Shown here: piece by piece, positions 11,751 to 23,681 of the stretch
Numbering within the stretch: position 1 is the first letter of the stretch
How the letters are laid out: each line of letters opens with the position of its first letter
Assembly (NCBI RefSeq): GCF_002994745.2
Contig: NC_037090.1
Span: 13,451,501-13,515,500, forward strand
DNA: 64,000 nucleotides
Reading direction: 5' to 3'
Source: Rosa chinensis
Lineage: Eukaryota > Streptophyta > Magnoliopsida > Rosales > Rosaceae
The notes under the pieces: generated by a model
Told to the model about the DNA's origin: nothing
Seen by the model: only the letters and a program-made list of their open reading frames with translations
Database searches by the model: none
Made by a program: the position numbers and the translations under genes

Positions 11751-11970
11751 CTTTTCAACTGTGGTGGCTAGAGTTTCGTCCTAGCTTCCACTGTCGCATA
11801 CTTAAGAGTTTCTTTCTCTTTTCCAATATCATATATGGTACGGTTAGGTTGCGTAATTCACTTTGACAATGGCTCTCGCTATCTCTTGATTCTCACCCTT
11901 CCTCAACCGTGATGGCTAGAGGTTCATCTTAGCTTCTACCGTCGCATGCTTATGCGTTTCTCTTTGTTTC
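11750..11970 (+). repeat. Diverged direct repeat, about 75 bp units
   Basis: CTGTGGTGGCTAGAGTTTCG at about 11759 and CCGTGATGGCTAGAGGTTCA at about 11905 begin two copies that both continue TAGCTTC.AC.GTCGCAT.CTTA..CGTTTCT. Spacing is about 145 bp. Confidence 0.65.
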
Positions 11971-12748
11971 TCTAGTGCATGCAAATTTTGGTGATAACAG
12001 TGGTTATTGTCGGCAATTAGGATCGTTTGCAGTCAATTAGGTGACAAATATGGTGGTTTAGTGTTTGATTTTGTATGTTTGAGTGAATCCACGATTTTGT
12101 TGTGAAGGTCGGCATGCTGTTGGCTTCGCTTGCTCTTCATGGGCCAGGATTGTCGCGTTTTCTTGGGGGTTCGTTGTTTTGTGGTGTGGGTCTAGTTTGT
12201 CGAAAACATAAGTGTCCTGATCTACGACTTAGCTGGTTGTGTTGTTGTGGTGCCTTGGCTTATAGCCATTCGTTCATAACGAAAGAGAGGCTTTAAAGGG
12301 CTAGTTACAAGTTGTTAAAAGGTTCTCTTCAATGGTTACTTTTTAGTAATGATCTTTGCGATTACTGGTGGTGGTGCTTGGACATAGCACTCAGTGGTGG
12401 CGACTCAATGGTTTCCTTTTTCGGATCTATGGTTTGGTGATGATCGGCTTGTATGGTCTTTTGGATCTTATCAGGGAAAATTACCCAAGTGACTTATGTA
12501 AACCATTGAACTATTGAAGGGACAATATTTTGGAGGGCTCAAAGAGAACCCTTCCTATTGAGGAAAAAATAGCATTTTTTGAAAGGATGAATTGACTTAT
12601 GTAAACCAAGGACTATATTTTCAAGATCGATCCAAACGAAACGCGGACTAATCTCTTGTCCTGCTCTCTCAATTCCAACAGTATAATATCCCTTTCGACA
12701 AATGAACAACACAAAACTCATTCTACTTTAGGATAGTTATAATGTCAG
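11971..12748. other. GT-rich intergenic sequence, probable decayed repeat
   Basis: Rich in GGTGGTG/TTGTTG words, similar in style to 19441-19960. No domain recognised in any frame. Confidence 0.3.
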
Positions 12749-12967
12749 TCTCGTAGTAAGGCCGGCCTATCTGAGATATTTTTCCCACCATGTGATCAAA
12801 TCATTTCTTACTTAATCTTTTATTATGTGGGGTTGGTCCACTTGCATTTCAATTCCTTTTGTGTTGGTAAATATAGATGCACTCTTTTTTCATGTTGGTA
12901 CACCTATTTTATGCAAGTAAAATTGTTATTAGCTTTTTATTCTTCAAGGATAAATAAAGAGAGGTTG
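12749..12967 (+). repeat. First copy of a 224-bp tandem duplication (empty site)
   Basis: Starts TCTCGTAGTAAGG and includes CCACCATGTGATCAAAT and CTTGCATTTCAATTCC. The second copy begins at 12973 and is split by the copia element 13079-17972, resuming at 17973 up to about 18093. The first copy keeps the uninterrupted site. Confidence 0.8.
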
Positions 12968-13078
12968 TTTCGTCTCGTAATAGGGTCCGCCTTATCTAAT
13001 ATATATTTCCCACCATGTGATCAAATACTTTAAGCTTACTTTCTTATGTGGAGTACTGGAGTTGGTCTACTTGCATTT

Positions 13079-13660
13079 TGTTGGTGAAATTATAATTTCT
13101 ATATGAAAAACTCGTTGACAATAGGCTGAGGCGCGGGTATTTCGCTCTCTTTAAGGACATTCAAGTTCTCTGCGGAACAATGCCGGTGCACCAGAAATCT
13201 CTTGACTTGTCCCCTCCAGGATACAACAGCCCAACAACAAGTTATGTGGCTCACACCAATCTGCACAAATTAGAAGAACCCAAAGCTCCACCAAAATAAT
13301 ACCTTTCTTTGGCCAAAAAACACACAAACACTTTGGGGGATTTTGGAAAGAAAGTTGATGGGTGAATAGTAGTGTTTCGTAATAGTATTACGTTAAAGCA
13401 ATGATATCTTTAGCATGTAACAAATTGTGCTATTTATATGCTCTTAGGACACTCCCTGTAATTAATAGGATAGTAACCAAAAACCATAGGTTACAAGAAT
13501 TAAAACCCAAAATAAATCAAAACAAAACACCATAAGTTACAAAATAAAATTCAAAATAAATTCTGAATTTAAGCACACAAATAAATTCAGAAATTAAACA
13601 CAAAATAAATTCACCCAAATTTCATTTCAATAACAAATAAAATATTAAAATGTAGCAACA
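13079..13660 (-). repeat. 3' LTR of the minus-strand copia element
   Basis: Begins TGTTGGTGAAATTATAAT and ends TGTAGCAACA. It matches 17382-17972 over its length with scattered substitutions and small indels. Confidence 0.9.
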
Positions 13661-14276
13661 TTCCCACACTCATATTAATATTTTTAAAACAAATATAAAC
13701 CAAAGTTACCGGCCAAAGACGAACCATTATATTTCATGAAAGTGTGCTCTGCACTGAACCTTCACTTAGTGAAATAGCAATCCCTACTCCAGAGTTGATA
13801 GTGGTCTCAGACTTGAACTACAACTGCTTAAGGGAAAATAAGAACTACTGCTCACACATAATAATTCAGGTGTTAATATGAGCTTTATTAGCCAGCACGT
13901 TACGGCCTTGTTCTTGTCCCGGTTTTCATGAGTGTATTTCAAGAATAAGCCAAATTCTCATAGAGAGCAGCCCCACTCTCACACTCATATAGGTAAAATC
14001 TGTCAATGATGCTCTTGTAACTATGACATCCCACTCATATGAGCTACAGATTTTATTAAGAATTTTAAGCGAACTCAACCTTCATATACGTTACAAGATT
14101 AATGCACTTATATCATAGGGATGAGTAAGAAAATATAGTGCATTTTTTCTTACAGCCACCTTATGATTCGTTTTTCCCATTGAACCCAGTTTTTAGGATC
14201 TCTAATCACCAGGTTTGGTGTCCTCATATATGGCTCATGACAATATGAGCTTCAATCCCATCCCCCTCGATGTACT

Positions 14277-17200
14277 CTAGACCTTTTCTCTTGCCAAGCC
14301 CTTAGTTAAAGGATCTGCAAGATTATCACATGATTTAACATAATTCACATTAATAATTTCATCACTCAAATATGATCTCATAGTACTGTGCTTTCTTCTT
14401 ATCGGTCTGGATTTACCGTTATAATAACAGTTATTTACTCTACCAATAGCTGCAGTGCGATCACATTGAATCAATATAGGTGGTATAGGTTTTTCTCACA
14501 AGGGAATTTCATGCAATAAATCTCTCAACCAATTTGCTTATTCACTTGTTGAAGCTAGAGTAATAAGTTCAGCTTTAATGATTGAATTAGACATTATTGT
14601 TTGCTTCTTTGATTTCTAACAAATAGCACATCCACCTAATGTAAAAATATAACCAGTGGTAGAGAGAGAATCACCTGACAGAGTATTCCAATCGACATCA
14701 CAAAAGCCTTCAAGTACAGCAGGATATTTTTTATAAAATAATCCATAATTTTTAGTACCAAGCAAATATTTCATAACACGCTCAATAGCATATTAGCACA
14801 CCAATGTTCTTTACCTGGTTTACTTGTGAACCTGCTAAGTACTCCAACTGCATATGCAATGTCAGGTCTAGTGCAGTCAATTGCATAGCGCAAACTGCCA
14901 ATTATGCTAGCATATTCTTTTTGATTAATCACATCATTTTCACTCTCAACAGGAAATAAGTGAACACTTGAATCAAAAGGAGTAGACACATGCTTATGGC
15001 CAACATAATCATATTTTTTTAAAATTTTCTCAACATAATGTGACTGATTAAGAAAAATACCATCACATGTTTTTGTTATTTTCATGCCCAAAACAACATT
15101 AGCCTCACCAAGATCTCTCATATCAATTTGCTCTTAAGCATAGTTTTTGTCTCATCAATTACATGCAAATTTTTGCCAAAAATTAATAGATCATCCACAT
15201 AGAGGCTAATAATAACATGTGAATTTTTTAAAGATTTATAATGTATGCACTTGTCACATTCATTTGATTTATAACCATTTTCAATCGTGCAGGAATCAAA
15301 TTGTTCATGCCATTGTTTAGGAGCCTGCTTTAAACCATAAAGAGATTTAGATAACTTACATACCTTGTGCTCTTGACCAGGTTCTATAAAACCTTATGGT
15401 TGGTCAATATAGATCTCTTCATCTAAATCACCATTTAGAAAAGCTATTTTCACATCTATTTGATGAATAATCAAATCATGAATTGCAGCAATAGCAATCA
15501 ATAATCTAATAGATGTAATCCTTGTAACCGGAGAAAAAGTATTGAAAAAGTCTAGATCAGGTTTTTTCTTAAAGCCTTTAGCAACAAGTCTAGCTTTATA
15601 TTTGTCTACACTTCCATCCGGTTTGAGCTTTTTCCCAATGACCCATTTATACTCAATGGTTTTAAAACCTGTTGGTAAATCTACTAATTTCCAAGTATTA
15701 TTAGAAATCAGAGACTTCATTTCATCATTCACAACCTCTTTCCAGAAAATTGCATCTGGTGATGATAAAGCTTCATGTAAATAAATAGGATTTTCCTCAA
15801 CATTATAAACATAATAGTCAGGGCCAAAATCTTTTTCAACTCTAACTCTCTTACTTCTTCTAGGTTCATTTTCATTAGTTTCTTGTATATGTAAGTTAGA
15901 AGAAGAAGAACTAGGTTGTGTAAAAATATTTTCTCTAGATTCTTGACCCCCACTATTTTTCGATTTAAAAGGAAATTTTTCTTCATGAAAAATTGCATCA
16001 CCAGATTCAATCACAACATGATTTTCAAAATCAATAAATCTATAGGCTGTACTATTAAAAGCATATCCAACGAAAACACAAGTAGTAGCTCTAGCACCCA
16101 ATTTTGGTCTTTTAGGGTTAGTTAACCTCACAAAGGCTAGACAACCTCAAACTCTAAGATAACCCAAACTTGGTTTATGCCCTTTCCACATTTTTGTGAG
16201 GCCTTCTAGTAATTTTTGCTTTACTGCAAGTCTCACATTTTTCAAAATCTTTTTGCATTGAAGGAATTAAACCCAAGCTACTCATGATTCCCACATATCT
16301 ACTATTTATATGACATAAACATGCATGCCAAAAATTCAAAGAAGAGAGCATATAAACTGAAGTAGATGCTTGATTATTATTCTCAACATTCAATTTGAAC
16401 ATGTCATCACAAGCATAGCCTTTGCCCACAAATACACCTTTTTTTATGATCACATACTGGTCAGATTCCATAGTTTGTTTAAAATAAGCCTTATTAAGAA
16501 GATAACTAGACATTAAATTTTTTCTCATGGAAGGTGTATGCAACACATCTTTCAAAGTTAGCACCCAACAAGAAGTAAATTTGAGTTCCACCTCACCAGT
16601 TCCAAGCACATGAGTAGTATGTGAATCTCCAAGCATAACTGTTTTGGGCTCCTTAAAAGAAGTGTATTTCTTGAACCAATCTTTATCATAACAGATGTGC
16701 CTATTAGCACCACAATCTGCCCACCATCCTTCAACACCTTGAACCATATTTACATCAGTTATCATTGCCATATATGGTGCTTCAGTGACGTGAGCTTGAG
16801 AAACATCCTCATGTTTTCGATAATTGCATTTTCGAGCAATATGCCCACTTTTGCCACAAATATAACAACAAGTATATTGTTGCTTATTTTCTGAATGAGA
16901 ATATTGGTTTTTATTCACAGAGCTTGGTTTGCCATTATTTTGTTGGTGAGGTTTACCAACTTTTTTCATATTTTTATTCTTTGGCTGCATAAGAGAATTT
17001 TTATGAAAATGACCATTGGGCATATTATTATTAGAAGATACTAAATTTACCTTGGAGGTGTCTTTGTTTGTATGTTTCATAAGAACATCTTGACCTCTTG
17101 TTTCCTCCTCAATGCGGATGCGAGTCGTCAAGGTCTCCAAGGAAATCTCATTTTGCTTGTGACGCATGGATTTTTGGAACTCTCTCCATGTTAATCTACA

Positions 17201-17326
17201 AAACTTCTCAATATTTCTTTGAATAACAATGAGTAGTTCATTATAGTCATAAACATTATATGAGAAATAAGTCAAGAGATAAAAAAGAATAGTTATACTC
17301 ATCTTTCTCAAGTAGAGATCTCCCAT
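14277..17326 (-). pseudogene. Broken copia gag-pol
   Basis: Reading right to left: frame 17326-16175 carries the end of gag, a CCHC zinc knuckle (CYICGKSGHIARKC), a protease-like WADCGANRH in which the usual Ser after the catalytic Asp is Cys, and a GAG-pre-integrase segment. Frame 16131-15394 carries the post-integrase linker and the RT start (KWVIGKKL, ARLVAKGF, DVKIAFLNGDLDEEI), ending at an in-frame TAA. RT then continues in pieces (YGLKQAPKQW near 15330; YVDD near 15195-15206), 15121-14771 holds the RT C-terminus, and 14474-14277 the RNase H end (ADPLTKGL). Two parts are missing: the gag N-terminus and the whole integrase catalytic core, since only about 45 bp separate the pre-integrase and post-integrase frames. 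Confidence 0.88.
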
Positions 17327-17381
17327 ATTGTCTAACGGTTTCTCTTGTGCACACTCTATCTTCGGTGAATCTCCTTAAAAT

Positions 17382-17972
17382 TGTTGGTGAAATTACAATA
17401 AAAATTATCATTTCTATATGAGAAACTCGTTGACAATAGGCTGAGGCGCGGGTATCTCGCTCTCTTTAAGGAGATTCAAGTCCTCTACGGAATAATGCCG
17501 GTGCACCAGAAATCTTGACTTGTCCCCTTCAGGATACAACAGCCTAACAACAAGTTGTGTGGCTCACACCAATCTGCACAAATTGGAGGAACCCAAAGCT
17601 CCACCAAAAGAACACATTTCTTTAGCCAAAAAACACACAAACACTTTGGGGGATTTTGGAAAGAAAGTTGATGGGTGAATAGTAGTGTTTCGTAATAGTA
17701 TTACGTAAAAACAAGGATATCTTTAGCATGTAACAAATGGTGCTATTTATAGACTCTTAGGACACTCCCTATAATTAATAGGGTAGTAACCAAAAGCCAT
17801 AGGTTACAAGAATTAAAAGCCAAAATAAATCAAAATAAAACACCTTGAGTTACAAAATAAAATTCAAAATAATTCTGAATTTAAACACACAAATAAATTC
17901 AGAAATTAAACACAAAATAAATTCACCCAAATTTAATTTCAATAATAAATAAAATATTAAAATGTAACGACA
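17382..17972 (-). repeat. 5' LTR of the minus-strand copia element
   Basis: Begins TGTTGGTGAAATTACAAT and ends TGTAACGACA. The longer length comes mainly from a short insertion (AAAAATTATC) near its left end. Confidence 0.9.
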
Positions 17973-18093
17973 CATTTCAATTCCCTTTGTGCTCATAAAC
18001 ATAGATGCACTCTTTTTTTCATGTTGCTACACCTATTCTATGCAAGTAAAATTGTTATTAGCTTTCTAATCTTCAAAGGTAAGTAAAGAGAGG
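17973..18093 (+). repeat. Remainder of the second 224-bp tandem copy
   Basis: Continues CATTTCAATTCCCTTTGTG and matches 12840-12967. Interrupted by the copia insertion. Confidence 0.75.
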
Positions 18094-19440
18094 GGCGACT
18101 CCATATTATTATTATTTGCCTATATGGTCATACATTAGTTAGAAAGGTAATATCTTATTTGAAGAGTCTCTAAGAGATTTTAAACTATGAACTTTATTAG
18201 GATTTTCAAGTCAACTCTTTGATGAGTGTTTTCCCACACTATTCTATTAACCTTTTTTTTTAATTTTTTTAATTTTATGAAAATGTCAACTTATTGATTA
18301 ATCAGTGAAATTACAAATAATCAGTTAACGACTTATCTCTGTAAGACTGACAAAAGAGCCATAACCCAAGTAATTCAACAATTTTAAAGATCATGAAGCA
18401 TAGCCAAAACTACCCTACAAACATCCACGGGAAATCAAAGCGGCACAAATGTTGCAGCCTGTAGGTACTTTTGGCGACATATCTCATTTTCGAGAACGTA
18501 TGAATTCCTTCCCCGGAGGAAAATGAATCCTTACAAAATAACAATTAAAGATAAAGACCAAAACCAGCCAGACCCACTTGTGACAAACCCAAACCCAAGC
18601 CCAATCCTATCCAAGAAGCCCTAATGCCCCTTGCATCTTCCACCTTGCAGCCACCACTATCATTGCCACCATCGCGAGAAAGCACTCCAGCTAAGTACCA
18701 CCATCCAGAAGACCAAAAGCAACACCTCTTCACTTGCCGAGCAATCTTGACCACCAACCAAAGAAACCATCTACAATCATCAAGGCCAAGCCATTAGACA
18801 CTGACTGTGTTACACCAATAAGGCATACCCAGCCTTCATCCACCATAACCACTCTTTGGCCTTCACCTTGACATTGCAGATAAGTCACACAAACAACCAC
18901 CATACTGTCGCTCTTTACCGCACCACCGCCAAACTGGGATGGTAGCCCAGAGTCAGGCTATTATGAAGATCACCATAGTTGCACCATTGAGAAATCTGCT
19001 CGTAGGAAGCCAAAACCCCCTCCACATAGAGGAACCACTTAAACCACATAAACCCAAAACCCCCTCCACATAGAGGAACCACTTAAACCACATAAACATA
19101 GCCGCCCTTAAAACTTAATTCAAAACCAAGTATATGAGAGAGAAGATAAGGAAAAAGTTTCACCGATGACAAGAGCCACTACCACCACCCTAATAATGGC
19201 CAATAGAAATAGAAGAACCATCTCCTTGAACCAATTTTGCTAAGTTATTGTCATAAGGCATCAGCCTCAACCTCTCTCTCAAAGAGAGAGTAACCTAAGC
19301 ATTGCATAGTAGTCTATATTAAGGGTAAATTTGAACCTGCACTGTTCTATTAACATATACACTTAGATTTTTCAATATTCCAACAAATATATATGCAGTA
19401 GATAACAATTGGTTACTCTATCTGGTAGGCTCTCCCTAGG
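18094..19440. other. Intergenic sequence with a C-rich island, probable repeat relic
   Basis: AT-rich to about 18500. Then 18540-19300 is rich in CCACCA/CCAAGCCC words with no intact frame of recognisable protein, resembling the islands at 1232-1900 and 10830-11070. Confidence 0.35.
19010..19097 (+). repeat. Exact 44-bp tandem duplication
   Basis: CCAAAACCCCCTCCACATAG and the following 24 bases occur twice without difference (19010-19053, 19054-19097). The identity points to a recent duplication inside an otherwise diverged relic. Confidence 0.9.
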
Positions 19441-20400
19441 GTTTATAGGTGGCGTCTCAGCACGATGGTTTTGGACATGTATCTTACTTTCTCGACCTCT
19501 TGCGAGGGCGTGGAGGCTTCGTTTGGCATTCTCTAGTATGGGAAAGTTGTTGCCTCATTCGGTTTCTCTGCATCTCTCTCCATGAAGGAGATGTGATTAA
19601 ATTTCTGACTTCTGATCGGGCTTTTGATGCTCTGGCACTTTATGGTGGTGATGTGCCTCGTTGGTAGAGCCGACTCAGTCTGGGTTTGGGATCACGACAC
19701 ACCAGTGTGATGGCTCCATGTTTGGTTGTCAAGTTTGATGCGGCGTCCGTCGGTGTGCCCGTGGCTGAGTCTGGCTGCGGTGGAGTGTTGTAGTCCGTCG
19801 TCGATATTAGTGGTGATGGTGGCGATCTTTCCTCTTTTGGAGAGGTTGACTATGGTGCGCAGAGCATGTTTGGAATTCTTGTGGCGGCGGCAGCCTGACT
19901 GGCAGTCCTGCGTTTTCTGGTGAGGGCAATTCGTTGGATAGTTTCCGATTTGCGGAAATGGAGATGACGACCTGCTTTTGAGGATGGATGGCAGTATGGA
20001 TTAAGTGGGTTTCTTCTTGAGTTATATGCCTGGGTAATGTGACTGTATTCTTTGGGTCTTGGGCTAGCTATTAAGCCTTGGGCCTTTCTCTTTAATAGCT
20101 TGGTCTATTTTTTACTTGAACTTGGGGTAGCCCCCTCTGTGTATTGTGGTCACGGTTTCGTAGAATAAGCAGTCTTCTTCCTTTGCCATTTCATTGTCTT
20201 GATTCTTTAGTTATTAGTGCTTATTACTATGGTGATAACATTTAGGTTATCTAGGGTAGCCTAACATGACTTAATATTGATGTGGCCCTCGCGAGTAAGT
20301 CATATTTGTTGTTACCTACTATTGGTTCTATACTTCTATAAAAATATTGATATCCTATTCCCTTAACACACACACACACACTCACACGTGCATTTCTATT
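19441..20400. other. GT-rich sequence, probable repeat relic; (CA)n tract
   Basis: GGTGGTGATGTG-type words and short frames without recognisable domains. A short CA repeat occurs near 20368-20384. No gene supported. Confidence 0.35.
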
Positions 20401-20404
20401 TTGA

Positions 20405-21190
20405 TATATTTATTTTGGATAATTTTCTATTTTGATTTTAGAATTACTAAATATTAGTTATTTTATGTACTTTGCTCTATAAAACAGTTCAGTCCATCAC
20501 ATTCTAAATCAAATAGAATATTCCTCAATTATACCCCTCATTTTCTCCTCTTTTTAAATTTATTATTTTCTCTTTTTTTCTTTTCTTTTCTGCTTACCTT
20601 TCCTTCTCTTCCCTACCGAACCGGCTTACACTCCTTCGAGGCCTCTCCTATAGGAAGAATAGGTAATCCAAAAAAAAAAAAAATAGAGAGAGAAAAAAAG
20701 AAAAAAAAGAAAAGAGGAAGTTAGGGGTATAATAGTTATTTTACACCCACTAGGTGAGTAATTGAGAGAATTAATGGAATGTTTACTTACTTGGAATGGA
20801 ATGGAATGATTACGGAGTAAAAACACCCCTGTGTTTACTAACACATAAAAGAATCAGAATGATTCCAGGTAAAAGAATTCCTGTGTTTACTAACACATGA
20901 AGGAATCGGAATTGGTGTAGGTCCCACCTATTTATCAGGAATCGATTCCTGAATACTCATGAATTCGATTACGAAGGGGGGAGATGCGTTTAGGAATCAT
21001 TCATCCGGAATCAATACCGATTCCTTTCTTCTCCCATTCCACTTGTCTCCGATTCATTATTATTTTCCATTCCAAGTAAGTAAACGTGCCATAAGAATAT
21101 TCTATTTAGAGACTGAATTGTTTTAGAGAGCACAAGACAAAGAGTAACTAGTATTTAATCCATTTTAGAATTTAACAAACGAGCTTAGTA
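20405..21190. mobile_element. Foldback-type inverted-repeat element, interrupted by a nested MITE
   Basis: Left arm words (TTAGTTATTTTATGTACTTT, GCTCTATAAAACAGTTCAGT, AATAGAATATTCCTC, ATTATACCCCTCA) recur inverted on the right (TAGGGGTATAATAG near 20724-20737; GAATATTCTATTTAGAGACT from about 21096, then ACTGAATTGTTTTAGAGAGC). The outer arms pair symmetrically about the inner hairpin only after the 317-bp MITE at 20775-21091 is removed, showing that the MITE landed in one arm. Outer ends and target duplication were not fixed. Confidence 0.55.
20775..21091. mobile_element. Tourist/PIF-Harbinger-like MITE (317 bp)
   Basis: Terminal inverted repeats TGGAATGTTTACTTACTTGG and TGGCACGTTTACTTACTTGG (right end inverted) are flanked by TAA on both sides (20772-20774; 21092-21094), the 3-bp target duplication of the PIF/Harbinger group. 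An internal direct repeat CTGTGTTTACTAACACAT occurs twice about 50 bp apart. No coding capacity. Confidence 0.8.
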
Positions 21191-22310
21191 AGAATCATTC
21201 ATTTCAATAAACAACGATGAGATCTCAATAAAAAGAAAAACATATATGTTATTGGATATACCTACCAGTAAACTCGCAATTCATGATTTAGGGCTCCCAT
21301 AGTACCCCACATTAGTTTTGACTCCTTGTAGAACACATATTACGTGAGTATGATCAAAATCCATCTTCATTGTACTTCAGTGAAAATTACACAACTATGA
21401 TCTCCCCTCGAGATAATTATGTGCTTCATTATTAAAGCTGGAGATTTCAAAAATGAGAGAGGGGCTAAGTGATATTGCTTGTTGTGTTTTATTATGGATG
21501 TCTTACTTGAAGAAGCACGCGGCGATTTCTCTAATATTTAAAGTAGATTTCTTCATTCATGCTCATATAGTGAGACCATTTTAAGAAATAGTGATGGATA
21601 AGTGCATTTCAACCGAGTGTGTTAAATTTAAAAGATGATATTATGATAAACTAAACTATGAATTTATTTTTAGCCATTGGATTTACTTATAAATCACAAA
21701 TCTTCATAAACTATCATTTAAGTGAGCAGACTTCTAGATTTTGTTTATTTATCTCGTGCATATTTTGCTTGACAATTCTGAAATAATAATATAGTCCGAT
21801 CACCATGTGTATATAATGTAATTTGATATTAAAGTTTTTTCATCTGCTGCATTGGTCCTCACTAAAGTCGAGTTATCTAATTGGCCTAGACCACCAAATG
21901 CATGACACTATCACATGATAATATAAGACTATAAATATAATTACTTGACTATGCTAGGAACTACCCGCAAATGCACTGCACAAGCAAAATATGTATAAGA
22001 AAATATGACTTGTGGATCTATCATGAGATCTTTCATCACGCAAAAACAACATTTGTGGATGAATATAATGTAATGATTGAAACAAATATATGCATTGGAA
22101 TAGTAATCTTTGAGGATCTCAGTATCTTTCATTTTCAAATTTTCTATATCTCTTCTCATAGTTTTAGTTTGACGGAACGTATCCTTGCAGTAATATAAAA
22201 CTTCTTAGTAAATTCTAAGCTTCCTTTAATGTAGTAGCTAATGTTCATAAATCTAAACAATGAAAATAACAATTAATTGAAAGTTATGTAAGAATTGAAA
22301 CAAATATATA
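21191..22310. other. AT-rich intergenic sequence, no feature seen
   Basis: No repeat boundary or supported gene. Short frames near 21941-22198 on both strands are unremarkable. Confidence 0.5.
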
Positions 22311-22316
22311 TATATA

Positions 22317-22564
22317 TATATATACTATTATTAAGAGAAGAGGGTTTGTTAGTCAAAATAAAAAATGTTTGATTTTGACAAAAATGACCTTAGAAGATTA
22401 AAAAACTTTCAGAATTAATTAAATCACAAAGACAATTATGACATTTATAAATATACTTTTATTATAAAAACTATCTTTTTTTAATGATAGTTTTATTTTT
22501 TATTTTTGAAAAAAATAAAATAAAAAATATTTACACATGCAAAACATGTGTGGAGAATGACTGG
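22317..22564 (+). mobile_element. Second Helitron-like copy, diverged
   Basis: Starts ...TATACTATTATTAAGAGAAG next to an expanded (AT)n tract and ends with the hairpin ACACATGC-AAAA-CATGTGT, then GGAGAATGA and CTGG before a T. Both ends match the element 7162-7461 read on its own strand, including the GGGTTTGTTAGTCAAAA-like segment after the 5' end. The 5' boundary is blurred by the microsatellite. Confidence 0.6.
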
Positions 22565-23681
22565 TTTATGTTTATATTTACAATGAAAATTACAAGTAAT
22601 TGAAATTTAATCGATAAATTTTCTGTTTTATCATTTTTGTCCAAAAAATAATAATTGGGTAGTTCAATTGCTTCACCGTGACTCCTTCATTAATTCAAAC
22701 AAAACAGACGGAAAACAGAAACGTCTGTTATCCATATTTTCTCGTACTTTCCCGGCGATGACAGCTGTTCTCCCATCGGTTATGAAATCATCACCCCGCC
22801 AAGAGTCTCCACAATCTCTGGGATGCCGCCACCTGGACCATCCAACGGTCCACACTCAACCAATGACGCAATCAAAAACCATCATAAAAGCAGCGGGAGT
22901 AGACAAATCTCTTAACTGCGCCACCATCACACGTGTCCTCGACGTGACAGTTCCAGTTCCCCCTAAAAACTTCCCAACCTCCACGCCACGTGGCTCAATA
23001 CGATAGGCCGAGAAATCGGGCCCATCGACTTTATCCACCACCTGCCTTCTCGTTTCTTCCAAAGTTTGCAATTCCATTTCCAATTTTATCCTGAAAAAAA
23101 AAAAAAATAAATAAAAGAAAGGAGGGACTCTATCTCTCTCTCTTCCTCAAAAGTTGAATCTCGAGCGCGAGCCAAGCTTTTCGTTTCTCTCCTATTTTGC
23201 CGCTCTGCACGTTAGTTACCCTCTGAAACTGAATTGCAAAAACCCTAACCCTTCCACATCCCGCGTTAAATTTTCACTCTTCGATCTCACTCCCTCTCTT
23301 TCTCTCTCTCTCTCTCTCTCTAAATTCCAGATCTCTTTCTTTCCAGATTCGATTGGATCTCTCTGACCTTTTCTGTCTGTTTATTCGGATTTGGAGGAGG
23401 CCTTGTTCGATTTGATTTTCTCAGATTTGGATCAGTAAGGTTCTTCTCAATACGAATTTCGGTTTTTCTTTTCGATTTGTGTGGTTTTGGTTATAGTTCT
23501 TGATTTTAGGATCAGACTGTTATCGAATTCTGAGGCTTATTCATTTCTGGACAGATTGGATTCGACAGAGTTGTGAATTGGGATTCGATTTTGGACGTGT
23601 GGTTTTTTGTTATTGAATGCTGTATCGGAAGCTTGGAGAGTGGATTGATTGGCAGTGGAATTGAATTTCGAGTGGAGTTGT
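22565..23681 (+). promoter_or_regulatory. Upstream region and 5' leader of the PHD/GNAT gene
   Basis: Sequence becomes GC-richer from about 22660. A pyrimidine-rich leader with a (TC)n tract (23292-23320) precedes the ATG at 23682. No clear TATA box. An ACACGTG word occurs near 22930. Short frames on both strands here are not supported as genes. Confidence 0.4.
23292..23320. repeat. (TC)n microsatellite in the 5' leader
   Basis: Near-continuous CT/TC run of about 29 bases. Confidence 0.9.

Larger units (their letters stand above)
13079..17972 (-). mobile_element. Decayed Ty1/copia LTR retrotransposon, minus strand
   Basis: Two LTRs (13079-13660 and 17382-17972) flank a pol-containing interior, and a perfect 5-bp duplication CATTT (13074-13078; 17973-17977) borders the element. 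Coding order on the minus strand is zinc knuckle, protease, pre-integrase, RT, RNase H, which is copia order. The LTRs differ by several substitutions and indels (582 vs 591 bp) and the frame is broken, so the insertion is old. No clear initiator-tRNA primer site was recognised next to the right-hand LTR. Confidence 0.92.

Noticed and set aside
22668..23006. 112-codon frame upstream of the PHD gene
   Set aside because: No similarity or splice/promoter support; lies in GC-richer promoter DNA with similar frames on the other strand.
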